DNA of 64,000 bases from Hermatobates lingyangjiaoensis (Eukaryota; Arthropoda; Insecta; Hemiptera; Hermatobatidae). This document shows, one piece after another, positions 23,171 through 33,079 of this stretch. Both the position numbers and the translations under genes were made by a program. The notes beneath the pieces were generated by a model. It ran no database searches and was not told the DNA's origin. It worked only from the letters and a program-made list of their open reading frames with translations. The stretch is from NCBI GenBank assembly GCA_026182355.1, contig JAPFBL010000239.1:372001-436000 (forward strand), written 5' to 3'. Positions within the stretch are counted from its first letter, which is position 1. Each line of letters opens with the position of its first letter.

Positions 23171-23794
23171 TATTACGAAAATCAGTATTCGGAAGACCAC
23201 AAAATAGACGAACGCGTACTCAAGGATATAATTAAGAAGAATATAAAATGCACCTCACCCGAGGATAAGGTCGCCTTAATAACCTATTATCGGAGCCCCA
23301 CCATAAGCAGCCTAGTGATGAGAAATAGCAATAAGGTTAAAGATTCTCAACTGAAGGAGTCTAATCTCGTGTATGAATACACCTGTCAAATCCGGGACCG
23401 TGAGCCCTGCAACGATTCATACATTGGGATGACAACTACATCACTGTCGAGAAGACTTACCATGCACCTTTCTATAGGTGGTCCCAAGAAACATTCAGAG
23501 GACAAGCATAATACCAAAATAACTAGAGACCTACTCGTGAGTGGAACTAAAATAATTAGAAAAGAAAACAACTTCAATCGGCTGCAAATCGCAGAAGCAA
23601 TAATAATTAAACAGAATAAACCTACAATAAATATTCAAACGGGTAGTAGTGAGAGAGTGCTTAAACTATATGCGCCTGATTGGATGAAAAAACCGTTAAC
23701 TGTCAGTACCCCCACCCCACCATCCACCCCACCTCAGTCAGTTGCTCTTGTGAATCAGGCCGAAGAGCAGCTACTTCAAACTTCTACTATATAA
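23171..23794 (+). pseudogene. Inverted 5'-truncated PLE copy, GIY-YIG part
   Basis: Plus-strand copy of residues 651-856 (starting YYENQYSEDHK) with the normal stop, then 3' UTR and a terminal repeat. It is open throughout but has no RT domain. Arranged tail-outward relative to the minus-strand units, it makes the whole locus a large imperfect palindrome. Confidence 0.93.
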
Positions 23795-23833
23795 TGTGTT
23801 TTATTACCAACTCCAAAGACTAATAATTTTCCT

Positions 23834-24005
23834 CTTTGTTTAATTAATCACCCTGAAGATGACTGGAAGCCAGTCGAAACATGTCGGTTATAACTTAATT
23901 AACATTCTCCAACGTTTGGATGAAGGAAAGAAGAAGGTATTCAGAAACCTTGAAAAACTAGTGAAGAAAATGACATCAGCGAAATACGGTCAGCTGTTCA
24001 ACGAG
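23834..24005 (+). mobile_element. PLE terminal repeat, inverted copy, truncated
   Basis: Matches the other terminal repeats through residue 50 (..QLFNEI) and then passes directly into (AT)n at 24006. This is shorter by about 40 bp at the tail than the copy at 19154. Confidence 0.88.
23849..23889 (+). ncRNA. Hammerhead-like motif, family P, plus strand
   Basis: CACC (23849-23852), CUGAAGA (23853-23859), U, GACUGG-AAG-CCAGUC (23861-23875), GAAA (23876-23879), CAUGUC, then GGUU (23886-23889). The core is intact. Confidence 0.75.
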
Positions 24006-24130
24006 ATATATATATTTGTATACTTGGAGAGCAGACCTCCTTTCAAACATATTTCATTAAATTCTTTGCCAATTTTTATTCTTTCCTGTTTCCTAGATAT
24101 CTTTTCCAATCTTCTGATCAGGGGCTTCCA
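24006..24130 (-). mobile_element. Older PLE terminal-repeat tail
   Basis: After (AT)n, TTTGTATACTTGGAGAGCAG, then CTCCTTTCAAACATATTTC parallels the PLE tail TTTGTAAAATTTGGAAGCAG in minus orientation, with substantial divergence. Two PLE tails therefore converge on the same (TA)n tract. Confidence 0.6.
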
Positions 24131-24234
24131 CAATTAGGACACAGTAAGATATACTATTGCATCATTGTGAGGGATTTCACAAATTACGTCTCCAAACAAA
24201 AAAAGTTTAATTTGAAAACCATCAATGCGTTTCT

Positions 24235-24400
24235 AACATCTAGTGTTCTTCAAAGAATAGCACTAAGTGTTCGAAACACGTTGTTAGTTTTCATATTAAA
24301 CTTTTTTTTTGTGAGGAAATGTTTTTTTGTGAAATTCTCCAATATGAGTAAATACCATACTAGAACACTTTGCACAAGTAATGAATTACACAATTGTCAT
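24235..24400 (+). mobile_element. Family G remnant
   Basis: AAGTGTTCGAAACACGTTGTT and, further on, AATATGAGTAAATACCATAC are the ribozyme 3' half and tail of family G. The 5' half is eroded. Chance frames of about 100 codons cross it. Confidence 0.65.
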
Positions 24401-24914
24401 TTATTTTTCATCAGACACCATGTTTTTTTTTTCAAATATCATCTGTTTGTCTGCTGTATTTCTGCCCATTTCTTATTCATCAAATATTTAGCCATGTTTG
24501 AATGAAGTGGAGAATCCAGCTAAAGTCGTGAGTTGTTTTTAGTATTGAAATACTCTGCTACTCAAAAATAGCCACAGCATGAGCAGAAGACTGTTTGTAC
24601 ACTTCAGAATCAATAAATGTGTTAATTTGATTTCAATGCTGGCTATATCAGTTTATTCAGTCGGTATTTATTCGCCTCTATTTGATTATATTTTACAAGG
24701 AGCCATCCTGTGACATATAAAGGATTGAGGGTCACAGTTTTCAATTAATTATAAACAAGTAATTCTGTTGACACCAAAATCAGCTTTCATTTAATGTTGT
24801 TTAGTTTTCTCTGAAATAAATTTAAATCAATATTCGACCTTCTACTCTTTTATTGTTGTTGCCCAAAGGCCGTACACGTATTTCTTTCAGACTACAAAAC
24901 ACCATTTTAGTATG
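24401..24914. other. No recognised gene
   Basis: Mixed AT-rich DNA. No domain-bearing frame was found. Confidence 0.4.
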
Positions 24915-24995
24915 AAATATGAAGTAACCTTCATACCTACTTGTAAGGACGAGTTCATGCATGGTCACTGTCCCTGTGCCAGATATTCATTTCGC
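24915..24995. repeat. Short dispersed repeat, inverted partner at 28018-28080
   Basis: GTAACCTTCATACCTACTTG, then GTTCATGCATGGTCACTGTCC is the near-exact reverse complement of the sequence following the PLE tail at 28018. Confidence 0.75.
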
Positions 24996-25213
24996 AGCAT
25001 CCTAAGAAGAAAACCGTTCAAAACAAAAACTATAAGAGAAGTTAAGCTACCATGTATACAAACTTTATGCCCATAATTAGTATTCAAAGACGTATAAGGT
25101 AGATGAGAGGGCTCTCAAAATTATATATATATATATATATATTATTATATTTATTATTATATCATATTTATTTATATCTTTATAAATAAAATAATGATTT
25201 TCTCTGTACATTG

Positions 25214-26601
25214 CTTAGAACTGACTCATTTCAAGTTTTCTTTACGTTTCATACATTGGAGAAACCGAATCCACCCTTAGAAAAATTTCTGTCGGTTTGT
25301 CGGTTTGTCGATTTGTCCGCAAAACTTTGTCACAGGTAAACTCAGCTACCATAAGACATATAAAGCTGAAACTTTTACAGTAGATTTGTGTAGGTCTAAC
25401 TTAAAATATAGGCTATGAATTGATTGAAAATTCAACGTAGAAGTGAAGTTATGGACGTTTAACGCAAAAATGTTTGTCACAAGTAAACTCAGCCACCATA
25501 AGACATAGCGAGCTGAAACGTTGACACTGGATTTGTGTGTGCCTAACTTAAAATATGGGCTCTAAATAGATTATTAATTCAGTACAGAAGCGAAGTTATG
25601 GGGCTTTTAGCTGTATTTTCCTAACTTCACAGACAAGTTTGTTTTGAAAATACACAGGTGTGGCAAGTAGGTATTGTTAGTTGATTTTAATTTCAATTGA
25701 GCATATGAATATATTGCGTATTTGACATCATTGAAATGGTGTTTCACAGAGTTAAGGATGTACTATCTATTGAGAATAAATGTTTTGTAAACGAGCAATT
25801 CTCAACTCTTAATATGAACAGGGAGGAAAAATCAACAAACAAGTTCTTACACTATATGAAGCCGAGGAAAGAACTTACAAGTCAGTAAAGAGATTGGATT
25901 AGTGACGAAGAAGCAGTTCATTATCTAATTGAATTTCTTGACTCTGAATTTATTTCTCCTGGACTGCCTGCTCATGAGTAAAAACTTAAAGTAGAGCACC
26001 AATCATGCTACAATTTAGTAGCAGTAACAAATTTCATGTTACGAAACATGAGTGCCCCAAAACTGTGCAACGGGACACGACTCTGAGTTCGTGCTCTACA
26101 CAGATATGCCATAGAGGCGGACATAATGACTGGATGTGGTATTGGGGAGTCTGTGTGTATACTTCACATACCATTGATTCCGAGCCACTGTCTGTTTACG
26201 TTGAAATGATTGCAAAGTCGGGTCAGAGTCTATTTCGCAATGACGTTAACTAAGTCGCAAAGGGAGACTTCATCTAACGCAGGAATACAAGGTAGCAAAA
26301 CCAAGTTTTTCTCACATGGTCAAATGTAGTTTACATGCTCAACGGTCAGAGGTTTCAACTCTTTCTTCTACCATGAACCTGAAGGACAGACAGCTAATGT
26401 AGTGTATAAGCTGGAGGCATTTGTTTAACACTGTAGTAATAATGGTATTTTCTACTATTCTATAATTTCTAATGACATTTTGAAATACCAAAAATGACGG
26501 AACTTCTGATTCCTCCGTGGTATAGCCGAAAGGCAATAGGCACACGGCAATAAACCAAAACAGGAACTTCTGATTCCGTCAAAGACGGGTACGTTTGCTA
26601 T
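25214..26601 (+). mobile_element. Degenerate Helitron with helicase remnant
   Basis: The 3' end has Helitron hallmarks: hairpin CCGTC-AAA-GACGG (26576-26588), then nine bases, then CTAT (canonically CTRR). The 5' limit is set by the start of identity with the short copy at 27001. The interior includes two diverged repeats of about 190 bp (CCATAAGACATATAAAGCTG and CCATAAGACATAGCGAGCTG) and a helicase pseudogene. A reverse-oriented partial copy lies at 50955-51580. Confidence 0.75.
25850..26270 (+). pseudogene. Helitron helicase C-terminal fragment
   Basis: Conceptual translation with frame changes gives YEAEERTYKSVKRLD, DEEAVHYLIEFLDSEFISPG, LPAHE, KLCNGTRL, RALHRYAIEADIMTG and YFAMTLTKSQRETS. 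These match the order in Helitron (PIF1-like) helicases: ..YLSVDS, ..YP.EFLNSL..SGLPPH, LCNGTRL, ..V..AEI.TG and FAMTINKSQGQT, the last being a late helicase motif. Several stops and shifts make it non-functional. The enzyme would unwind DNA during rolling-circle transposition. Confidence 0.8.
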
Positions 26602-26639
26602 GTATTATATATAACTGTCAACTTTTTTTAATTTAATAT

Positions 26640-26998
26640 TTGCTTAATAAATACACTGGTAATAATGTAAGGTATGGGACCAGAGTAGCCCAGTGGCTTG
26701 CGTGATCGCCGATGACAGTAGTGCAAATGTATTATAAATAAATGTAACAAACACATATTTTTTTGAATTTAAAATGTGGATAATATAAAAGATGGTAATA
26801 AAGTAAAGGGATCTAGCCAGGGTTGCCAGTAGCTTGCTTGCTCGCCGATGACAGTAGTGCAAATGTATTATAAATAAACACAACAAAAATATTTTTTTTT
26901 AATTTAATATTTGCGTAATATAAACACTGGTAATAAAGTAAGGTATGGAACCAGAGTAGCCCAGTGGCTTGCGTGCTAGCTTTTGACTGGGAGCACGT
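26640..26998. repeat. Tandem repeat of about 135-140 bp with tRNA-like motif
   Basis: Two and a half copies: CTTGC(G/T)TG near 26697, 26835 and 26967 and CGCCGATGACAGTAGTGCAAA at 26706 and 26843. Copies include GACCAGAGTAGCCCAGTGGC, which resembles the start of a tRNA-derived SINE (A-box-like TAGCCCAGTGG). Confidence 0.75.
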
Positions 26999-27000
26999 TA

Positions 27001-27332
27001 ATTAGAACTAACTCATTTCAAGTTTTCTTTACGTTACATACTTCAGAGTAGCCACATGTACCCTTAGAATAATTTCTGTCTGTCGGTTTGTCCACAAAAT
27101 ATTGCTACCATAAGACATATAAAGCTGAAACATTGATTGTAGATTTGTGTATGTCTAACTTAAAATCTAATCTTTGTATACAGAGGCATTTTTTTAGCAC
27201 TGTACTAATAATGGTATTTTCTACTATTCTATAACTTCTAATTGTAGTATTAGTATAATACTATAATTGATATTTTGGAATACCAAGTATAATAGAATTT
27301 TTGATTCCGTCAAAGACGGGTACGTTTGCTAG
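27001..27332 (+). mobile_element. Non-autonomous Helitron (about 330 bp)
   Basis: Shares its 5' part (ACTCATTTCAAGTTTTCTTT) and 3' part with the element at 25214 but lacks the helicase region. The 3' end is textbook: hairpin CCGTC-AAA-GACGG (27307-27319), nine bases, CTAG (27329-27332), then T. Confidence 0.8.
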
Positions 27333-27414
27333 TTATTATATATTATTATGTTATATAATAAATTTTTTTATATATAATGGTTGCAGGGTTGGTTACTTGC
27401 CGTTGCGTCTACGA

Positions 27415-27526
27415 CATGCTTGGTTTCCCTTTCTCTTTTCTCCTAAAGACAGATTACCCGAAAATTTGAGTCTGTAAGTGTGTTTCCTTACTCTATGTGT
27501 TACTCTTCTTGAATTTTGAACTCGTG

Positions 27527-27540
<14 letters not shown>
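27415..27540 (+). mobile_element. Family E module, decayed
   Basis: TTCTC, CTAAAGA, then ACCCGAAAATTTGAG and GTAAGTGTGTTTCC match the module at 62270-62400. The box is CUAAAGA rather than CUGAUGA, so the motif at 27437-27471 is presumably dead. It runs into (TA)n/(TG)n at 27528-27575. Confidence 0.55.
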
Positions 27541-27575
<35 letters not shown>

Positions 27576-27577
<2 letters not shown>

Positions 27578-27687
27578 GCAGTTTGCTTCTCAACGCGAGT
27601 ACTTCGCACTTCTTCCCGATGACGACAGATGTCGAAATATCGAAGTGAGTTTTGCACTGTCTTTCTGTGTTCTTTCCTATTTGTTAA

Positions 27688-27692
<5 letters not shown>
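27576..27692 (+). mobile_element. Family D module
   Basis: Starts TTAGCAGTTTGCTTCTCAAC and ends TTAAAGT before (TA)n at 27692-27730. The same module recurs at 31690-31840 (minus) and 48448-48572 (plus). The hammerhead-like motif (27612-27645) has helix I CUUC/GAAG, helix II GAC-AGAU-GUC, GAAA and helix III AUAU, but the box is CCGAUGA (one substitution). Confidence 0.75.
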
Positions 27693-27735
<43 letters not shown>

Positions 27736-27737
27736 AA

Positions 27738-27906
27738 GATTTCACATAAACACGTGAAATAACAATCAATGATCAAACCAAAATAAGAAATGGGAAAACA
27801 AGACTAAGACAAAACCCAGTTGGGTTTTTGACTCTGACGAAGACCGCTTGTTACGGTTGAAATATCTTAGTCTTGTTTTCCCATTTCTTATTGTGGTTTG
27901 ATCATA
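27738..27906. mobile_element. Family A dimer, left arm truncated
   Basis: The left arm keeps only the terminal CACGTGAAATAACAATCAAT to AAGACTAAGAC part. The right arm is complete and carries an intact ribozyme core. (TA)n flanks both sides (27692-27730 and 27906-27945). Confidence 0.82.
27830..27872 (+). ncRNA. Hammerhead-like motif, family A
   Basis: GACU (27830-27833), CUGACGA (27834-27840), A, GACC-loop-GGUU (27842-27858), GAAA (27859-27862), UAUCU, U, AGUC (27869-27872). The core is intact; helix III is weakened (AUAUCU instead of the palindromic AGAUCU). Confidence 0.68.
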
Positions 27907-27940
27907 TATATAATATATATATATATATATATTATATATA

Positions 27941-28017
27941 TTTGTGTACAATGGCAGCAGGTCTTCCCTTAAGCATATGTTATTAAAATAAGCAGCAGGT
28001 TCTGCATATATATATGG
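27941..28017 (-). mobile_element. PLE terminal-repeat tail, diverged
   Basis: TTTGTGTACAATGGCAGCAG, then CTTCCCTTAAGCATATGTTA parallels the PLE tail in minus orientation, abutting (TA)n on its tail side. Confidence 0.6.
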
Positions 28018-28080
28018 GACAGGGACAGTGGCCATGGATGAACTCCTTCTTACAAATAGGTAGAAGGTTACTTCACGAGC
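28018..28080. repeat. Short dispersed repeat, partner of 24915-24995
   Basis: GGACAGGGACAGTGGCCATG, then GAACTCCTTCTTACAAATAGG. This is the inverse of the segment at 24915. Both lie next to PLE tails. Confidence 0.72.
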
Positions 28081-28874
28081 ACTTATTTGGCAGTACTACG
28101 AAGAACCATATGAAACGAAATTCTACGTTCTCCGAAAAGGGAAATTAGTAAACTTCAACAAAAGCCTAACAACAGTGAAGGTAAGTAAAGATTACAAATT
28201 GTATAGTAATATTTATAAAAGCAAATGAAATTACCTTCTGCATGAAAACTTTAACTTTGAATCTTTCTTAAAATTTAACACTCTCATTCTACAATCGTAT
28301 GTAGTAGAATTAACAGCTAACCTGAGGGATTTAAGTATTACTAGTTGATTGATTGTAAACTTGTTCAATGGACGTAATTATTAATGTGATAATAAAAAAA
28401 AATCAGTAGTTTCCAACACTGAACTTTACTATAAGTAAAGATATTGTCAAAATGCCAGAGAAATGGAAATTAAAGGAACTTTTTAATGACTAGAGAATTG
28501 TATAGAATGAAAAAAATTGATAATTTATATATGGTTGAATCGAATAGTATTCAGGATGAATTACTACTGCTATTGAAAAAAAACTTTAAGGGCTTACACT
28601 CAACTTTTCACGTATACCAAACTGGGCTGTGAAGTCGGAGTCGTAGAATCGGAGTCGGAGCTGGGAGAAATCAGCTGACTCCAACTCCTCACCTAATTAA
28701 ATTACTTGTATATATGAACAATAGATAAAATGATAAAACAAGATTAATTATTCCTAGTAGGAATTGTTCCCTTCGTAGAAGGACATATGATATTTGATGG
28801 TACAACACAAAAGTTTAGTTTAAAACAAAATATCTGGCCTTGCCTGTTCAGTGTTTTAGAAGATTAATAATTAA

Positions 28875-29160
28875 AAATCTGGAGTGGGATAACTCAATTT
28901 TACTGTAAATAAACATATATCAAATTTCTTGGTTATATAATGTCCTATTTAGGCGTAATAAAAATGTCTAAATTGGAGATGTTTATTATTCTTTCATTCC
29001 TGGAGGTAGTACAGGTTTTGATTGAACTAGTTACCAATATAACGCTCATTTTGACATATGACACAACTGAAACATATAATATCCTTGGTATACCATAGCA
29101 GTAATAACACTTTTGCAAAGGGAAAGAAAAAAAGTGTTACGAAAGGAAGTAACATTTGAT
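28875..29160 (+). repeat. Dispersed repeat R, copy
   Basis: CTGGAGTGGGATAACTCAAT to GGAGGTAGTACAGGTTTTG and the GACACAACTGAAACATATAA segment match copies at 10310 (minus), 50728 and 62093. Confidence 0.75.
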
Positions 29161-29313
29161 AAAGTTGGATTAAATAATGGCAATATGGCAACCCTGGAGA
29201 TAAAGAGTAATGGTTGAGGCAGTACACTCTAATTTATTTTCTTCTTCAATTCAACAATAAAAAAATGTATGCGCAATTGCCCTTTCAATTTGCCTCCACG
29301 ACTCTTATGGACC

Positions 29314-29423
29314 CTGCTACACCGGCTGTACCTCCCTCCTGTCGGGGCTGCTACACCGGCTGTACCTCCCTCTTGTCGGGGCTGCTACACCGGCTGTACC
29401 TCCTTCTTGTGGGGGCTGCTTGA
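29314..29423. repeat. 34-bp minisatellite, about 3 copies
   Basis: GCTACACCGGCTGTACCTCC and CTCCTGTCGGGGCT repeat at 34-bp spacing. The array is GC-rich in AT-rich surroundings. A frame across it encodes a short repeated peptide, probably by chance. Confidence 0.85.
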
Positions 29424-29689
29424 TTCCCAACTTGTTTTAGAAAGGGTGATTCATTAAGAACAGTTGCAGGTAGTACAAGATCTAAGGGAAGCCATTGCTG
29501 TAGGACTTGATTTCCCTGTTAGTTGCTGGTTTGTCACTTTCTGATATTGCATGTTGGGTTTCTAAATATGTTAATGACTGTAGATGGTGATAGGCACATT
29601 TTTTTTTTAAAGACGAATAATAATCTCTAATACTTTATGTGAAAAAATGTTGGGGTAGTAATGGAGTGATTAAGCACCTTTAATTGTCT

Positions 29690-30472
29690 CTAACACTCAA
29701 CTCCAACTTTCGGCCTTCACGAGGCCTGTTAACCTGCTATATGTAGGGACAAACGAAAGAGGAGGAGAAGGTGATCAGGGGCTGGGCCTGACCATCTTCG
29801 TTTCACATCCTTCCTAATCCCCAAATCCCCTCCTTTTATCCCAGCCCCAATCTAAGGTGTTATGCGATCCGTGCCGAAGGATGGATGATTCAGGAGTTAC
29901 TGTATTATGAACGAAGCCGCAAGGGGTCCAGGCGACCCCTCTGAGTAAATATCCTTACTCAGGTATGCGGTGCTTTGCCGGAGCGGACAAAATACCACTG
30001 ATAGAAATACAGGGATTTTACCCTGTAACGAGAAGGAAGTCCGGAAACCATCCTCCCGAAACGCAGAGGGTCCAAAAGCGTTAACTAGTGGGAGCCAACC
30101 TCCCACAAGTTCACCTGAGGGCCCGAAGCAGACTGTCCCGAAGAAGGAGAAAGGACGTTATTTCCTCCCAAAACGGAAGCCTGAATGGACATTATCAATG
30201 ATGGTTTATACAAATTCTGCAAAAAAGAGGAAGAAACACGTTTGCACCTGCTGACTGACTGTAAGGCAACCTTGCTGCACAGAGGCAGGTGGTTCGGGAC
30301 AGTCAACAAAACCATAGAAACACTTTTCCCGCTGTAACCAGCAAAAGTGCTGAGCTTCTTGGAGGCGTTGAAGCTAACTGCTGGGGTACTTTAGTACAGA
30401 AGAGGGAAAGTTCAATAGTTTTTTTTAAGACGCAGTGCTATAGTCACCCTCAAATAATAATAATAATAATGG
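29690..30472 (+). mobile_element. Internally deleted LINE (I/Jockey-like)
   Basis: A GC-rich island. The 5' part (29690-30185) looks like leader plus a Pro/Lys-rich ORF1 start (GPKALTSGSQPPTSS, PKQTVPKKEKGRYF) with frame changes. It is fused at about 30185-30200 to the extreme C-terminus of an ORF2. The element ends in (AAT)n at 30452-30471, the tail type of I-clade LINEs. Most of the endonuclease and RT are missing, so it is a deletion derivative or two neighbouring fragments. Confidence 0.68.
30200..30394 (+). pseudogene. LINE ORF2 C-terminal fragment
   Basis: DGLYKFCKKEEETRLHLLTD, CKATLLHRGRWFGT, then a stop and PAKVLSFLEALKLTAGVL. The C..(E)ETR.HLLTDC pattern is the cysteine/histidine motif at the end of many Jockey, R1 and I ORF2 proteins. 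The PAKVLSFLEAL motif commonly follows it. One in-frame stop lies at 30335-30337. Confidence 0.75.
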
Positions 30473-30984
30473 TAAAAAGCTTGGTTTGACAAGATTAAAT
30501 GATTAGATATGAAACTAATCTTCCATAAAGATGTCAACTATTTAAACGGTTTGAGTATGACAAAAGAAATATTACAAATGACAAAAAAAATGGAATACGA
30601 GATAAACTACTGGAATTCATAATACATAGGATTGATTAACATAACTTTGACACTATTATGAATTAATTATTTTATTATTCATAACTCCTAATTTGTATTT
30701 GCATTCAAACATAATTAAAATGAAAATAATCCTCTGAAATTAATGGGCCTATTTATCTCTATTTGGAAAATATTTTGATCATAATGTATATTAAATATAA
30801 AAAATTTATAACGGTTATTTTCAAACTAGAAATATCATGTTTCCTGCCCACCAAACCACTTTCACCGACAACTTTCAGTTCACTTGGATTTCTTTTAATA
30901 GTCGTACGTGCTGCCCGGACGTCATTCATTATGTGTTTTATTTCTTTCAGAGCATTCAACAATATCCTTAGTGAGTAAAATTAT

Positions 30985-31150
30985 AATTCAAAGTCTCCGC
31001 ACAAAAGATGTTTTTTTTTTTATTTAAACTACACGTTTTGAACGCTTCGTGTTCAAAAAATAAACACAAAAAATTCTTTTGTGCGGAGACTTTGATTTAT
31101 CGTTTTATCCCCTGTATGAGTAAATACCACACAATTACTGATTCCACAAC
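30985..31150. mobile_element. Family G dimer remnant
   Basis: Inverted arms share CAAAGTCTCCGCACAAAAG against CTTTTGTGCGGAGACTTTG, followed by the tail ATGAGTAAATACCACACAAT. Only the ribozyme 3' half survives on the minus strand (GAACGCTTCGTGTTC hairpin, then AAAACGTGT, 31031-31060). Confidence 0.7.
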
Positions 31151-31309
31151 TGATTTTTTTAGATAGTTATAAAACAAACTGAACAACAAGTAATTGTACT
31201 ATTATATTTAATGTTTTTATGACTCACTTTATCAAGTAATGAAATTACTAGCTATAAATATTGATTAATAAATACTATCTCCTATAATCAGTTATATTGT
31301 TTAGGTACA

Positions 31310-31497
31310 ATTAGTTAATGTTAAAATACAGATGTGACACAGGGACAGCAAGGACTTGACGCATTCGTACGTGCTCTCGTCGTTTGGTGTTCCTGTTGAT
31401 TGACGTTCCTTACCAAAGATTTGGGTAGATGATTTGGGTGATGGCGAACCTTTTGAGTTCGGCGTATCAACATTTTGAAAAATCGAAATATAATTCT
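31310..31497 (-). CDS. Possible exon of unknown gene
   Basis: A minus-strand frame with unusually gene-like composition: NVDTPNSKGSPSPKSSTQIF, GKERQSTGTPNDESTYECV, KSLLSLCHICIL. It is rich in Ser, Pro and Thr and much less AT-biased than its surroundings. A T-rich run ending CTTTAG lies just upstream and could be an acceptor. No domain was recognised, no donor is convincing, and the stretch may instead be a decayed element. Confidence 0.22.
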
Positions 31498-31689
31498 CGT
31501 GGCGTGTCACACATAAGAAAACTAAAGACTAAAAAAAAATATAGAAACATTTATAAGTTTTGTAATTTAATTATTTGTTAAAGCCATTTAAAAAACCAAA
31601 ATTATGACACCTATGATTTAGATTCAGAGACTGGTTTTACATATTTCTTGGTACTTAACATAAAAAATCAAACAATATATATATATATA

Positions 31690-31840
31690 ATATACACTTT
31701 AACACAGAGAAAAGAACACAGAAAGACACTACAGAACTCACTTCAATATTTCGACATCCGTCGTCATCGGTAAGAAGTGCAACGTACTCGCGTTGAGAAG
31801 CAAGCTGCTACTAGCAACTGCTACTACAAGCTGTAGTAGC
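31690..31840 (-). mobile_element. Family D module, minus strand
   Basis: The reverse complement matches 27576-27692, from TTGCTTCTCAACGCGAG to GTCTTTCTGTGTTCTTTT. The motif at 31740-31776 has box CCGAUGA, helix II GAC-GGAU-GUC, GAAA, AUAU and U at the cleavage position. The box substitution is shared with 27612 and 48492. Confidence 0.72.
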
Positions 31841-31982
31841 TTGTAAAATACATGCTACTACAAGCATATTAAAAATACCATATAAAAATACTATATAAAA
31901 AAATACTGTTTAAATAACCAACTCTGGTTGTTATGAGAGACAAATATTTGAAATTTTGTATCTTTCTGACACTAAAAATGAG

Positions 31983-32690
31983 CTTGCGTCTTGCGTGTCA
32001 GCACTGACACGCGTGTCATAGGTTTGCCGTAACTAAGGTAGATTGTCACTCCAGGGTGCAGCGTTGGTGTGTGAGGAGCGGTTCTTTTCATAAGATCACC
32101 CTGAAGTGACAAGTGGGGACCACAGCACTGCTGTGTCAGCACTGACATGCGTGTCATAGGTTTGCCGTAACTGGGGTATATCGTCACTCCAGGGTGCAGC
32201 GTTGGTGTGTGAGGAGCGGTTCTTTTCATAAGATCACCCTGAAGTGACAAGTGGGGACCACAGCACTGCTGTGTCAGCACTGACATGCGTGTCATAGGTT
32301 TGCCGTAACTGGGGTATATCGTCACTCCAGGGTGCAGCGTTGGTGTGTGAGGAGCGGTTCTTTTCATAAGATCACCCTGAAGTGACAAGTGGGGACCACA
32401 GCACTGCTGTGTCAGCACTGACATGCGTGTCATAGGTTTGCCGTAACTGGGGTATATCGTCACTCCAGGGTGCAGCGTTGGTGTGTGAGGAGCGGTTCTT
32501 TTAATAAGATCACCCTGAAGTGACAAGTGGGGACCACAGCACTGCTGTGTCAGCACTGACATGCGTGTCATAGGTTTGCCGGAACTGGGGTATATCGTCA
32601 CTCCATGGTGCAGCGTTGGTGTGTGAGGAGCGGTTTTTTTCATAAGATTACCCTGAAGTGACAAGTGGGGACCACATCACTGCTGTATCA
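31983..32690 (-). repeat. 138-bp satellite with an open frame
   Basis: Five copies of a 138-bp unit; GTGTCAGCACTGAC begins at 31995 and 32133. Because 138 is a multiple of three, the minus strand stays open for 230 codons as five 46-residue repeats (SLQGDLMKRTAPHTPTL, HPGVTIYPSYGKPM, TRMSVLTQQCCGPHL). Substitutions are few. No family was recognised. The frame may be an accident of unit length rather than a gene. Confidence 0.88.
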
Positions 32691-33079
32691 GCCAGGAGAT
32701 TCAAATCTGTCTGGGGAGTCATTTCTAGAACAATGGTGATCAGTTGGTCTTGAGCGCTTAATCTGGAGTAACCCACAACCACAGACCGCAACTAGCATGT
32801 ACAAGCCACTCCCTGTTTTAATTTTTTTTTTATTCTTATCTGTATGACGTGAGTAAATAGCTTATTTTATAAATAATATATTAGTTTCTCTTTATTTGTT
32901 CAACCATAACAGTGAATGTTCTTTTCAAATTTGCGATTCGAGAATAGAATTAATGGTATGTCAGTTACACGGATAATCTAATAGTTTTGCTAGAAATAAA
33001 ACTAGAAATTAATTTCATAGGAATTCACATCTAGAATACATGCATATTGTTATTACCACTGAGATTTGTATGATTTATA

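Noticed and set aside
28620..28690. GGAGTCGGAGTCGG-like stretch considered as a G-quadruplex or gene fragment.
   Set aside because: Short, imperfect and without further support.
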